A DNA stretch of 64,000 nt from Galbibacter sp038433465 (lineage in GTDB: Bacteria; Bacteroidota; Bacteroidia; Flavobacteriales; Flavobacteriaceae), in assembly GCF_038433465.1 (NCBI RefSeq), contig NZ_JAESVF010000004.1, forward strand, positions 1 through 64,000, in the 5' to 3' direction. The translations under genes and the position numbers were made by a program. The stretch's first letter is position 1, and each line of letters starts with the position of its first letter. The notes under the pieces were generated by a model. The model was not told the origin of the DNA. It did no database searches and saw only the letters and a list, made by a program, of their open reading frames with translations. Shown one piece after another: positions 8,431 to 16,053 of this stretch.

Positions 8431-8454
8431 CAAAACATTTAATACCCTTTTACG

Positions 8455-9096
8455 ATGCATTTTTTATCAGATGAATTAGAAGAATACGTAACCAATCACT
8501 CGGAAGACGAACCGATAATTTTACAGGAACTCGATAGAGAAACCAATTTAAAAACCTTGCAACCGCGTATGTTGAGCGGTCATTTTCAAGGGCGAGTGTT
8601 GAGTGTGCTTTCTAAAATGATGCATCCGAAAACGATTCTTGAAATAGGAACTTTTACTGGCTATGCTACAATTTGTTTGGCTGAAGGCATGCAAAAAGAC
8701 GGTACGCTTCATACTATCGATATCAATGAAGAGTTGGTAGATTTTCAGCAGAAATATTTTGAAAAAAGCGGTTTTGCAAGTCAGATAAAGCAATATGTGG
8801 GGGATGCTACAACTATTATTCCAACTATTGATGCAAAGTTTGATTTGGTTTTTATAGATGCTGATAAACCAAATTATGTTGCGTATTTTGATTTGATTAT
8901 CGATAAAATGAATTCGGGAGGTGTAATCTTATCGGATAATGTTTTGTGGAGTGGAAAGGTTGTTGAAAAACTTAAAAAGGGCGATAAAAGTACCGAAGCA
9001 TTACTAGCGTATAATAAAAAATTAAAAGAAGACCCACGTGTGGAAACTGTGTTGTTGCCAATTCGCGACGGACTTACCTTGAGTAGAGTTTTATAG
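8455..9096 (+). CDS. O-methyltransferase, class I SAM-dependent (CCoAOMT-like)
   Basis: This 213-residue enzyme transfers methyl from S-adenosylmethionine to a hydroxyl acceptor. The SAM-binding motif I is ILEIGTFTGYATICLAEGM (about 61-79), motif II is LHTIDINEE, and the metal-site region is FDLVFIDADKPNYVAYFD (about 126-143) followed by GGVILSDNVLWSGKV. These are hallmarks of the divalent-metal-dependent caffeoyl-CoA/catechol O-methyltransferase family. The natural substrate cannot be told. The 9097-9378 gap downstream contains only a dispersed repeat. Confidence 0.9.
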   Translation: MHFLSDELEEYVTNHSEDEPIILQELDRETNLKTLQPRMLSGHFQGRVLSVLSKMMHPKTILEIGTFTGYATICLAEGMQKDGTLHTIDINEELVDFQQKYFEKSGFASQIKQYVGDATTIIPTIDAKFDLVFIDADKPNYVAYFDLIIDKMNSGGVILSDNVLWSGKVVEKLKKGDKSTEALLAYNKKLKEDPRVETVLLPIRDGLTLSRVL

Positions 9097-9146
9097 TTTG
9101 TTAACTAACATAAATTCGACGTTAGAATTATGAATGTGTAATAGAT

Positions 9147-9341
9147 GACCTATTTAAAAAGTATTAAAATCAAGGAAGCAGGGTGGGCTGATAGATAAAA
9201 AGCTGTTTGAGCGGAGCGAGTTCTTTTTATCTGTGGAGAGGATGTTTCCGTAGATTTTCTCATGCTTTTTAAATCAGTCTTGACTTTCCTGCCTTCCGCA
9301 GGCAGGTTTGTTTCGTTTTTGTGTCAAGACAAAAATGAAAA
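9147..9341. repeat. 175-bp dispersed repeat, copy 2 (inverted, with nested insert)
   Basis: Read on the minus strand it matches copies 1 and 3 along its length, but it is about 20 bp longer. At 9288-9306 a 19-bp palindrome sits where copy 3 has an uninterrupted A-run. Confidence 0.85.
9288..9306. repeat. Micro-palindrome insert inside the 175-bp repeat
   Basis: CCTGCCTTCCGCAGGCAGG (minus strand CCTGCCTGCGGAAGGCAGG). Removing it restores the sequence of copy 3 exactly across the junction (ACGAAACAAA joined to AAAGTCAAGAC). Confidence 0.8.
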
Positions 9342-9378
9342 CATAATTAAAGTATAGGTAGTTGAGAGTTGTCTATAT

Positions 9379-9942
9379 TTATTTTGAACTCATGTTCACT
9401 ACCCATTTTTTGTGAATGGAATAAAACAACCAAGCCATAAGTATTCCGAAAATTGTTCCTGCTAAAATATCTGAAGGGTAGTGTACACCTACGTAGATTC
9501 GGCTAAACGAAAACAAAAGCGGCCACAAAAAAAGTAAGTATATCCATTGAAATCGATGCCTTAAAATCAGTACAAAAAAAGTGCAAACCGCAAAAGAACT
9601 AGCAGCATGCCCCGATAAAAAACTGTACGAATTTGGTTGAATTAAAATTCGGAGTAGGTCGGCAAAGTCAGCATTAGCACTTGGGCGAACTCTGGCAAAT
9701 GCAATTTTGATGAGGTGGGTAAGTGTACTTGTTGAAAGGATAAGACACAAACTTATTAAAAGCGTTTTGTATAGTGCTTTTTTCTGATACGTTAAAATAA
9801 CGAGGTATAGAATTAAAAAGTAAAGCGGTAACCATGTGGTAGGAGTGGTTACAGTTCTCCAAAAAGTATCGTATTTTTCAACTCCAAGATTGTTTAGGAA
9901 AATCAACAAGTCTTGGTCGTACTTTAGGAGTTTCTCAAACAT
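9379..9942 (-). CDS. PAP2-family membrane phosphatase
   Basis: This 187-residue integral membrane protein carries all three phosphatase motifs: KIAFARVRP (Lys79, Arg86, Pro87), FLSGHAASSF (Ser110-Gly-His112) and SRIYVGVHYPSD (Ser147, Arg148, His154, Asp158). About five hydrophobic helices surround them. Likely substrates are undecaprenyl pyrophosphate or lipid phosphates. The catalytic residues are expected to face the periplasm. The start overlaps the tatA stop by one base (TAATG), so the two are coupled. Confidence 0.9.
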   Translation of the reverse strand: MFEKLLKYDQDLLIFLNNLGVEKYDTFWRTVTTPTTWLPLYFLILYLVILTYQKKALYKTLLISLCLILSTSTLTHLIKIAFARVRPSANADFADLLRILIQPNSYSFLSGHAASSFAVCTFFVLILRHRFQWIYLLFLWPLLFSFSRIYVGVHYPSDILAGTIFGILMAWLFYSIHKKWVVNMSSK

Positions 9943-10214
9943 TAAAGCTTACGTTTTACAGAACCCGAAAAATCTTCAATTTCGTCTCTTACTTGCGTAA
10001 TTTCTTTCTGAATATCATTAGTGAAACTAGTGTCAATTCCGTTTTTTTCGGCACTTTTTTGAATTTCAGACTTTACTTCGTTGGTAGCATCTTTTAATTG
10101 GCGCATACCTTTTCCGAGTCCTCTTGCAATTTCAGGAAGCTTATCCGCACCAAAAATCATCACGACTAAAAATAAGATGAATACAATCTCTGCTCCGCTA
10201 ATAAATAAAAACAT
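9942..10214 (-). CDS. tatA: Sec-independent translocase subunit TatA/TatE
   Basis: This 90-residue subunit of the twin-arginine translocon forms the pore for folded proteins. An N-terminal membrane helix (MFLFISGAEIVFILFLVVMI) is followed by FGADKLPEIARGLGKGMRQLK, the hinge (F-G) and amphipathic helix, then a charged tail. I start at the ATG at 10214. The longer frame from 10274 adds 20 unrelated residues. TatB is also possible from the acidic tail, but the length and hinge suit TatA. No tatC is in the window. Confidence 0.9.
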   Translation of the reverse strand: MFLFISGAEIVFILFLVVMIFGADKLPEIARGLGKGMRQLKDATNEVKSEIQKSAEKNGIDTSFTNDIQKEITQVRDEIEDFSGSVKRKL

Positions 10215-10326
10215 AGTTCTTCCCTTTTTTGAAAACGTTTTCAAGTTTAAAATAACTTCAAACGCACACCACAAATATAATGAAGTTTAGTGTCAATAAA
10301 GAAAACATTTAACGCATCACCTTAAA

Positions 10327-10890
10327 TTATTCGGCATATGCGTTTTGGTACGTATTTTCTTGAAGGATGTTAAGCATGTCTTTTTCCAAAGTTTCAATCG
10401 TATATTCTACAATTCGATTGCGCTCTTTTTCGTTTTCGTAAAAAATAATGGTAGGAACATTGGTGATGTTTAGCCCTTCTTCAAAATTTTCAGGAGTGGT
10501 TTTCTCACGCGACATGGTAATTAGCGTAAAGTTGTTGTAATCGTACCCAGCTTGATCCATCACCTTAAAAAAATGTGGAACTTCTCTTTGGCTATCGCTA
10601 CACCAAGTCCCCATGAAAATTTTTATTTCAAGGTCTTTCACAAGCGGTTTTAATTGCGCCACAATTTCTTGGTTGGGAGTGTATGCTTCATAAGTACTTT
10701 CAAACCATTAGCTATGAGGAGCAACTTCCAAGTCTTCACGAGTATGTTGTCCTATCAAAACATCATTTTCAACAGTTTCGGTTGTAGTTGTTGTTTCAGT
10801 TGTGTTTTCTTGAGTATCTGTTTTCTTTGATTTTGTTCCGCAGGCAATTGTTAAGGTTGCTATACTGAATACAAGGAGCGCTTTTTTCAT
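10327..10890 (-). pseudogene. Thioredoxin-family lipoprotein interrupted by an in-frame TAA
   Basis: Two open frames in the same reading frame look like one gene. The first part (10710-10890) encodes a lipoprotein signal (MKKALLVFSIATLTIACG, lipobox Cys17), a Thr-rich linker and VLIGQHTREDLEVAPHS. Then TAA (10708-10710) occurs, and the next codon continues WFESTYEAYTPNQEIVAQL and a thioredoxin fold with MGTWCSDSQREVPHF (a CxxS active site) and NVPTIIFYENEKE. The join APHS-x-WFE matches uninterrupted flavobacterial homologues as I remember them. Without the stop it would be 187 residues. The downstream part has no ATG, only a GTG at 10662. Treat as a nonsense-mutated gene, a sequencing error or a readthrough case. 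Confidence 0.72.
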
Positions 10891-10935
10891 GGATTCTGAT
10901 TTTATTTTTTTCTGCTGAAAGCGAAGTTTATAATA

Positions 10936-10985
10936 AAAACTGTCTTTTTAAAACATAAAACCTTACATTTTAAAAAGACAGTTTT
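10936..10985 (-). terminator. Terminator of gpmI (18-bp perfect stem)
   Basis: AAAACTGTCTTTTTAAAA (10936-10953) is a perfect inverted repeat of 10968-10985, separated by 14 nt. It lies just below the gpmI stop. On the minus strand the stem ends in a T-run. Confidence 0.75.
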
Positions 10986-10995
10986 GTAATTGTTT

Positions 10996-12513
10996 TTAAA
11001 CCAAAGAATGTCTAGTCATGGCTTTTGGTTGTTCAATGCCCATGAGCTTTAAAATGGTTGGAGCGATGTCTCCCAAAACACCATCTTTAATTTCTTTTAG
11101 TTCATTATCTACCAAAATTAACGGCACCGGATTGGTAGTGTGTGCGGTATTTGGACTTCCGTCTGGATTTACCATAGTATCGCAATTTCCGTGGTCGGCA
11201 ATTACGATAGTTGTATAACCGTTTTCAGAAGCTGTTGTAATTACATCTTTTGCGCATTCGTCTACTGTTTCGCAAGCTTTAATTGCAGCTTCCATAATTC
11301 CGGTATGTCCTACCATGTCTGGATTTGCAAAGTTTAAGCAAACAAAATCTACCGTGCCTTTTTTAAGTTCTGGTACAATGCTATCACGAATTTCGTAGGC
11401 GCTCATTTCTGGTTTTAGGTCGTATGTTGCCACTTTTGGAGAAGGGCAAAGTAAACGCTTTTCATTTTCGAAAGGCTCTTCTCTTCCGCCGTTAAAGAAA
11501 AATGTAACGTGCGGATATTTTTCAGTTTCAGCAATTCTAATCTGACTTTTACCAGCTTTTGAAATGGTTTCTCCAAGCGTGTCAATAATGTTGTCTTTGT
11601 TGTAAACTACATGTACATTTTTAAAAGTCTCGTCGTAATTGGTCATCGTAACAAAATACAAATTAAGTTTTTGCATTTGTTGCTCTGGGAAGTCTTGTTG
11701 TGTAAGTGCTTGCGACAGTTGACGTCCTCTGTCTGTTCTGAAATTATAAAAAATAACTACATCGCCTTCCTCAACTTTTGCTAGTGCATTGTTGTTTGCG
11801 TCTTGTAAAACAATAGGTTTGATAAACTCATCGGTAATACCATTGTCGTAGCTCTCTTGCATTGCTTCGAGTGCATTTTTGTAGGGAGCCCCTTGTCCGT
11901 TTACAATTAAATCGTAAGCAAGTTTAACACGTTCCCAACGTTTATCTCTATCCATTGCGTAGTAACGCCCAATTACAGATGCTAGTCTGGCGTGAGTTTT
12001 AGCGCAGTGTTTCTGAATTTCTTCAATAAAGCCTTTTCCACTTTGCGGGTCTACATCACGTCCGTCGGTAAAAGCATGAACAAAAACATCTTTTAAACCA
12101 AAATTGTAGGCAGCATCCAACAAACCTTCTAAATGTTTAATATGAGAATGCACACCACCATCACTCAATAGTCCTAAAAAGTGTATTTTTTTATTGTTTT
12201 CCTTAGCGTATTCAAAAGCCTTTTTAAGTTCTTCTTCTTTAGCTAAAGTTTTGTTCTCAATCGCCATATTTATTTTAGCGAGGTCTTGATAAACAATTCT
12301 TCCAGCACCCAAATTCATGTGTCCAACTTCACTGTTTCCCATTTGTCCTTCCGGAAGTCCAACATTCATTCCGTCGGTTAACAAATTGGCATTTGGATAT
12401 TTTTGGTATAACGAATCTATAAATGGAGTGTTGGCATTTTCAATTGCCGATATTTTTGGATCTGGCGATTTTCCCCAGCCATCCAAAATCATTAGTATTA
12501 CTTTCTTATTCAT
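10996..12513 (-). CDS. gpmI: 2,3-bisphosphoglycerate-independent phosphoglycerate mutase
   Basis: It interconverts 3- and 2-phosphoglycerate in glycolysis and gluconeogenesis and is Mn-dependent. The length is 505 residues, normal for the family. It has the alkaline-phosphatase-fold metal site (ILDGWG with Asp11; nucleophile Ser61 in MGNSEVGHMNLGAGR; DHGNCD near the C-terminus) and the phosphotransferase insert with HAFTDGRDVDP and GRYYAMDRDKRWERV. The ATG start lies 20 nt below a TATCTTTG box. It is a single-gene transcript by the look of its own promoter and terminator. Confidence 0.97.
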   Translation of the reverse strand: MNKKVILMILDGWGKSPDPKISAIENANTPFIDSLYQKYPNANLLTDGMNVGLPEGQMGNSEVGHMNLGAGRIVYQDLAKINMAIENKTLAKEEELKKAFEYAKENNKKIHFLGLLSDGGVHSHIKHLEGLLDAAYNFGLKDVFVHAFTDGRDVDPQSGKGFIEEIQKHCAKTHARLASVIGRYYAMDRDKRWERVKLAYDLIVNGQGAPYKNALEAMQESYDNGITDEFIKPIVLQDANNNALAKVEEGDVVIFYNFRTDRGRQLSQALTQQDFPEQQMQKLNLYFVTMTNYDETFKNVHVVYNKDNIIDTLGETISKAGKSQIRIAETEKYPHVTFFFNGGREEPFENEKRLLCPSPKVATYDLKPEMSAYEIRDSIVPELKKGTVDFVCLNFANPDMVGHTGIMEAAIKACETVDECAKDVITTASENGYTTIVIADHGNCDTMVNPDGSPNTAHTTNPVPLILVDNELKEIKDGVLGDIAPTILKLMGIEQPKAMTRHSLV

Positions 12514-12532
12514 GTCAAAATTTATTATCCTT

Positions 12533-12540
12533 CAAAGATA
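12533..12540 (-). promoter_or_regulatory. Putative -7 box for gpmI
   Basis: Minus-strand TATCTTTG matches TAnnTTTG and ends 19 nt before the gpmI ATG. No clear TTG is found at the standard distance. Confidence 0.45.
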
Positions 12541-12737
12541 CTATTATAATAATTTTTATTGAAAATCAAAGCTAGGTTTGTTGCCAAAGATTCTAATCTT
12601 TCAAAAAATAATCCTAAAACAACATTTCTCTAACATTATCCTTCAGAATACGTTAAACATACGTTAAAGATATGTTGCTACTGAAACAATCTTTCTTCGG
12701 AAGCGTCTTTTTTATATAACCCATTAAATTATTAATT

Positions 12738-13139
12738 ATGAAAAAGTTAGCATTTGTAATGATGTTTGTGTTTGCCACAGGAAGTATCTTTGCATCATCA
12801 TCAGAAAACAAAAAAACATTAGAAACTGCACCACAAGTTTCTGTCCTTAAAAAGTCGCCAAAAGTGTCGCCTTTTTGCATGTCTATCGTAAAAGGAGATT
12901 TTGACACGGTGAAAAAATTAATCGACTTAGGAGCAGATGTAAACGAAAAATCAAACGGATTAACGCCTGCGATGTACGCCGCAAAGTTTAACAGAGTTGA
13001 TATTTTGGAGTTGTTAATTAACAACGAAGCAAACGTAAAAGCAAAATGCTCGGAAAAAGGATTTACTGCTATGGATTACGCAAAATTATCGAATGCGCAT
13101 GATGCCATAGGAGTGTTAGAAAAAGCATTAAATTCTTAA
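12738..13139 (+). CDS. Secreted ankyrin-repeat protein
   Basis: This 133-residue protein has a signal peptide (MKKLAFVMMFVFATGSIFASS), then two to three ankyrin repeats: IVKGDFDTVKKLIDLGADVNEKSNGLTPAMYAAKFNRVDILELLINNEANVKAKCSEKGFTAMDYAK (read as repeats at about 54-120). Short exported ankyrin proteins of this type are common in Flavobacteriaceae. They probably bind a partner protein in the periplasm, but none is known. The stop is followed by a strong terminator. The oppositely oriented frame at 12653-13024 is a shadow. Confidence 0.85.
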   Translation: MKKLAFVMMFVFATGSIFASSSENKKTLETAPQVSVLKKSPKVSPFCMSIVKGDFDTVKKLIDLGADVNEKSNGLTPAMYAAKFNRVDILELLINNEANVKAKCSEKGFTAMDYAKLSNAHDAIGVLEKALNS

Positions 13140-13194
13140 TAAGATACCAAGGAGACTTTGTTCTATTTTAAGAAATTAATTTGATTTAGCGATC

Positions 13195-13226
13195 AAAAAA
13201 TCCCGCCAATGGCGGGATTTTTTTTA
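13195..13226. terminator. Terminator of the ankyrin gene
   Basis: AAAAAATCCCGCC and GGCGGGATTTTTTTT form a near-perfect hairpin with a 4-nt loop. The same hairpin design (TCCCGC/GCGGGA) recurs at 45929-45960. Confidence 0.9.
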
Positions 13227-13283
13227 AACTTCACCTACCAATCTTATTGATGGATGAAGTTTTTCCAAAAATAACCTATCCTA

Positions 13284-13451
13284 TTACATTGGAAAGCCGG
13301 TAAAAAGTCTGTAAAAGAAGGCATAGATAACAACTAAAAATACTAGAAAGAAAAACCAAGAAAGTACTTTTAGAAATGTTGCTGCGTAACCATTCTTTAA
13401 TTCTGAAAAAGAACTCTTATAAAGCTCTTTGAGAAGTAAAAGTGTTGTCAT
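13284..13451 (-). CDS. DUF6747 family small membrane protein
   Basis: This 55-codon gene encodes MTTLLLLKELYKSSF followed by SELKNGYAATFLKVLSW, then one hydrophobic segment (FFFLVFLVVIYAFFYRLF) and the end TGFPM. The pattern KEIY...FLK.SW...YAFIYR.TGF is the DUF6747 signature as I know it from Flavobacteriaceae. It has an ATG start. A TAACTTTG box lies about 55 nt upstream. The function of the family is unknown. No other gene is seen in 13227-13628. Confidence 0.75.
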   Translation of the reverse strand: MTTLLLLKELYKSSFSELKNGYAATFLKVLSWFFFLVFLVVIYAFFYRLFTGFPM

Positions 13452-13506
13452 ACAAAATATTTAAAACTAATTAATAAATGATTTTTTAGCTTTAAATAGA
13501 TTATTA

Positions 13507-13514
13507 CAAAGTTA
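13507..13514 (-). promoter_or_regulatory. Putative -7 box for the DUF6747 gene
   Basis: Minus-strand TAACTTTG, consensus TAnnTTTG, lies about 55 nt upstream of the ATG at 13451. No exact TTG -33 element is seen. Confidence 0.35.
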
Positions 13515-13628
13515 GAGTGTAGGGACTAAAGGTTGATTTATACCCTAAAACTAATGTATTTTATGTAAGATAAAAAGTGTTAAAATTCAAAACCGATAAG
13601 TAGCTTTATTTTTAGTTAAAATGCATAA

Positions 13629-14402
13629 CTATAAGGTTTTATACATTTCGATCGCTTCTTGAATTTTTTCAATTCTATTTTCTGGATCTGGGTGAGTGCT
13701 TTGAAACTCTGGAGTTCGATTTGGTCCTGCAGCCGATTTTAAAATTTCCATCACACCAATCATTTCTTCTGGGTTGTAGCCCGATTGGATCATGAATTTT
13801 ACACCTAAATTGTCACTTTCCAATTCGTCGTCTCTTCCGTATTTCATATTAATTACGTTGGCAACAACAGCAGCCATTTGTGTAGCCGATTGACTATCGC
13901 TTCCAACAGCAACACCACTTAAAATTCCTTGTGTTAAACCTTGTTTCGAAATCCTATCGGCAGAGTGTCTACCAACAACATGACCTATTTCATGACCTAA
14001 AACTCCAGCCAGTTGATCTTCGTTTTCGAGTTGTGAGAAAAGTGCGTAAGTAATAAAAACCTGCCCTCCCGGAAGTGCAAAAGCATTAATAACATTTGGA
14101 TCTGCCAATAAATGAAAGTCAAATTGGTATGGACTTTCAGCTGCAACACTATTTTTTACTAATTTTTCACCCACTGCATCAACCAAAGCTTGGTAATTAT
14201 TGTCGGGATATAAACCTCCGTGCTGCTGTGCCATTTGCGGAGCACTTTGTAGTCCTATGGCAATTTCTTCTTCTGGAGATAACGAAATATGCTGTTCTTT
14301 TCCAGTATACGGGTTTTCTTCCGAAGAAGCACAATATTTTATCACTGCAAACAATGCAATGGCAATTCCTATAAAAAGTTTAATCCTACTTCTTCCGCGC
14401 AT
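13629..14402 (-). CDS. M48 family metalloprotease, membrane-anchored
   Basis: This 257-residue periplasmic zinc protease is of the BepA/LoiP (M48C) kind. An N-terminal hydrophobic segment (LFIGIAIALFAVIKYCASS) anchors it or acts as a signal; Cys24 could be a weak lipobox. The zinc motif is HEIGH (His137, Glu138, His141) in ENEDQLAGVLGHEIGHVVGRHS, and the third ligand region is RDDELESDNLGVKFM. FALPGGQVFI is also typical. It probably degrades misassembled outer-membrane proteins. The ATG start lies 50 nt below the M15 gene end. Confidence 0.92.
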   Translation of the reverse strand: MRGRSRIKLFIGIAIALFAVIKYCASSEENPYTGKEQHISLSPEEEIAIGLQSAPQMAQQHGGLYPDNNYQALVDAVGEKLVKNSVAAESPYQFDFHLLADPNVINAFALPGGQVFITYALFSQLENEDQLAGVLGHEIGHVVGRHSADRISKQGLTQGILSGVAVGSDSQSATQMAAVVANVINMKYGRDDELESDNLGVKFMIQSGYNPEEMIGVMEILKSAAGPNRTPEFQSTHPDPENRIEKIQEAIEMYKTL

Positions 14403-14452
14403 AATTTCAAAAGATTAAAATGTTTTATCTTCGATAAAATTACAAAAAAAAC

Positions 14453-15172
14453 TTACTCCTTTAATGCTGGATTAATATCGAATACATTATTTTTTAAATA
14501 CGTTTGCATAAAACTATCGGTAAGATATTCGCTCCCTAATAATTTATTAGTTTTTAAAATTTCAATGATTGCAACATTTTTGTAAGCATCCAACATAGGT
14601 TTTGAAATTGCTTTGTAGCTGTAGTGCCATGGCTCGTACTTAAAGCCTTTTCGGTTTGGATTGTCGGTGTACACTATGTAAAATCCGTATGTGTTTGCGT
14701 TTTTGTCAAGCCATTCCTTAAGGGCGCAAAAAGGACCTGTTCCATGAAATTTATCCGGGTCCAAAACATCGTTTTGTACGTTTTTATTTCCGTCGATAAT
14801 ATCGATGTCGGTACCCCAATGATGTCTCGATGTTCCAGGAATTGTTGAGTATTCAATAATTTTCTCGATGGCTTGTTCCGGACTCATACCTCGCTGTGTG
14901 TAGGCTTTATATTTGCGTTCGAAAATACCTTTTTGACGGTCAAAATTTCGATATCCCGAAACCACTTTAATCGCAATTCCATCTTTTTTAGCAGCTGCTT
15001 TCATCTTTAAAAAAGCGTCATAGGCCTCTTTTTGCAAACCAATTCCATCGCCGTATAATTCAGGATTTCCTTTGCCTATCAATTGCTCAACGCTGTATTT
15101 TTCTTGTGCACTCACAATCGATAAGCACACACAAAAAATAATTGTAAAGGCGGCAGTTTTATATTTTTTCAT
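14453..15172 (-). CDS. M15 family D-alanyl-D-alanine carboxypeptidase, exported
   Basis: This 239-residue peptidoglycan peptidase is VanY-like. I start at the ATG at 15172 (MKKYKTAAFTIIFCVCLSIVSAQ), which gives a clean signal peptide. The frame also runs from 15256, but the extra 28 residues come from a micro-palindrome repeat. Motifs are VVSGYRNFDRQKGIFERKY, SRHHWGTDIDI (zinc His and Asp) and EPWHYSY (catalytic region). It is expected to trim pentapeptide stems in the periplasm. It is likely co-transcribed with the M48 gene. Confidence 0.9.
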   Translation of the reverse strand: MKKYKTAAFTIIFCVCLSIVSAQEKYSVEQLIGKGNPELYGDGIGLQKEAYDAFLKMKAAAKKDGIAIKVVSGYRNFDRQKGIFERKYKAYTQRGMSPEQAIEKIIEYSTIPGTSRHHWGTDIDIIDGNKNVQNDVLDPDKFHGTGPFCALKEWLDKNANTYGFYIVYTDNPNRKGFKYEPWHYSYKAISKPMLDAYKNVAIIEILKTNKLLGSEYLTDSFMQTYLKNNVFDINPALKE

Positions 15173-15222
15173 GTGTAATTTTTTAGAAGCACTATTGCTG
15201 TTTTGTTTTTCGATGGCTGTTA

Positions 15223-15246
15223 CCTGCCTGCCTGACGGTAGGCAGG
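15223..15246. repeat. Micro-palindrome, 24-bp variant
   Basis: It begins CCTGCCTGCCTGACGG and ends TAGGCAGG, the same ends as the 19-22 bp inserts at 9288, 15497, 15808 and 23393. It lies in the leader of the M15 peptidase gene, about 50 nt above the ATG. Confidence 0.7.
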
Positions 15247-15496
15247 CTTTCACCACTACACGGTAGTTGGTTCAATCAGGGCTAGCGAGTTTCGTTGTTG
15301 TCGATTTACAATTTCTATTCCGAAGAAAAAAACGAGATGCGTAAAGATACAAAATACCTTTTTTGGGAAAAAAGTTGCAAAGAATCAAAGTAACAGAGGT
15401 ACAAAGTTCAAACTAAAACAAACCTTTTACTTATTAACTCGCATTTAAACAATTAACCGATTCAACGCTTCAATAATATGAGATGTCTCGACTCCG

Positions 15497-15518
15497 CCTG
15501 TCTGCCGACAAAGGCAGG
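15497..15518. repeat. Micro-palindrome insert (22 bp)
   Basis: CCTGTCTGCCGAC ... GGCAGG is inserted between CTCCG and CTCGAC of a REP-like half-element. The same 22-mer recurs at 23393-23414. Confidence 0.75.
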
Positions 15519-15807
15519 CTCGACATGACTGTGCCAAGAGTTCAGCATAAAAATAAAGTTTAGATTGAAAATCTTTAATGTTTCACTTTTTGGCCAATTC
15601 AACAATTACACGATTTAAGAGTTAAACAGAGTAGACACCTCGACTCCGCTCGGTGTGACAGTGATAAAAAGTTGCAAGTATTCAAAGTAACAGAGGCACA
15701 AAGTCTAAATCTAAATAAACCTTTATTCTTTTATTTCTTTACTCTCAATTCAACAATTCAACAATTACACGATTTTACAGTTAAACAGAATAGACACCTC
15801 GACTCCG

Positions 15808-15829
15808 CCTGTCTGCCGACAAAGGTAGG
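15808..15829. repeat. Micro-palindrome insert (22 bp) with an empty-site partner
   Basis: It is inserted between CTCCG and CTCGGTGTGA. The parallel copy at 15641-15660 reads CTCCG directly joined to CTCGGTGTGA, so the insertion boundaries are exact. Confidence 0.8.
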
Positions 15830-16007
15830 CTCGGTGTGAGAGTGATAAAAAGTTGCAAAGATTCAAAGTGGCAGAGCTACAAAGTTTAAATCTAAATAAA
15901 CCTTTACTCTTTTACTCTCAATTCAACAAATCATCAATTACACGATATTACAATTTATAAATGCAAAGTGTCAATTCGAACTAGTTTCAGATTCCCATAT
16001 TCTTAGG

Positions 16008-16037
16008 TTGCGATTCCAAATTAAGTCGTTATTTTTG
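16008..16037 (+). promoter_or_regulatory. Bacteroidota-type promoter for kynU
   Basis: TTG (16008-16010), a 19-nt spacer and TATTTTTG (16030-16037) fit the sigma-ABfr consensus exactly. The -7 box ends 16 nt before the kynU ATG. Confidence 0.75.
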
Positions 16038-16053
16038 TGCAAACCTCGAATTT

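Larger units (their letters stand above)
15371..15960. repeat. Three degenerate copies of a compound repeat
   Basis: Blocks starting at about 15371, 15668 and 15850 each begin AGTTGCAA then TCAAAGT, CAGAG, ACAAAGT and AAATAAACCTTT. They pass through TTCAACAATTACACGAT-like sequence and then through a CTCGACTCCG element. The 881-bp gap between the M15 gene and kynU is entirely this material. I see no gene in it. Confidence 0.7.

Noticed and set aside
10711..10890. Separate 60-residue lipoprotein gene
   Set aside because: The same frame continues into the thioredoxin domain after one TAA, so one interrupted gene explains both parts better.
12653..13024. 123-codon frame opposite the ankyrin gene
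   Set aside because: It is a shadow of the ankyrin gene, which has a signal peptide, repeats, a start and a terminator in the right places.
15173..15256. N-terminal extension of the M15 peptidase
   Set aside because: The added 28 residues are encoded by the micro-palindrome region and would bury the signal peptide that starts at 15172.
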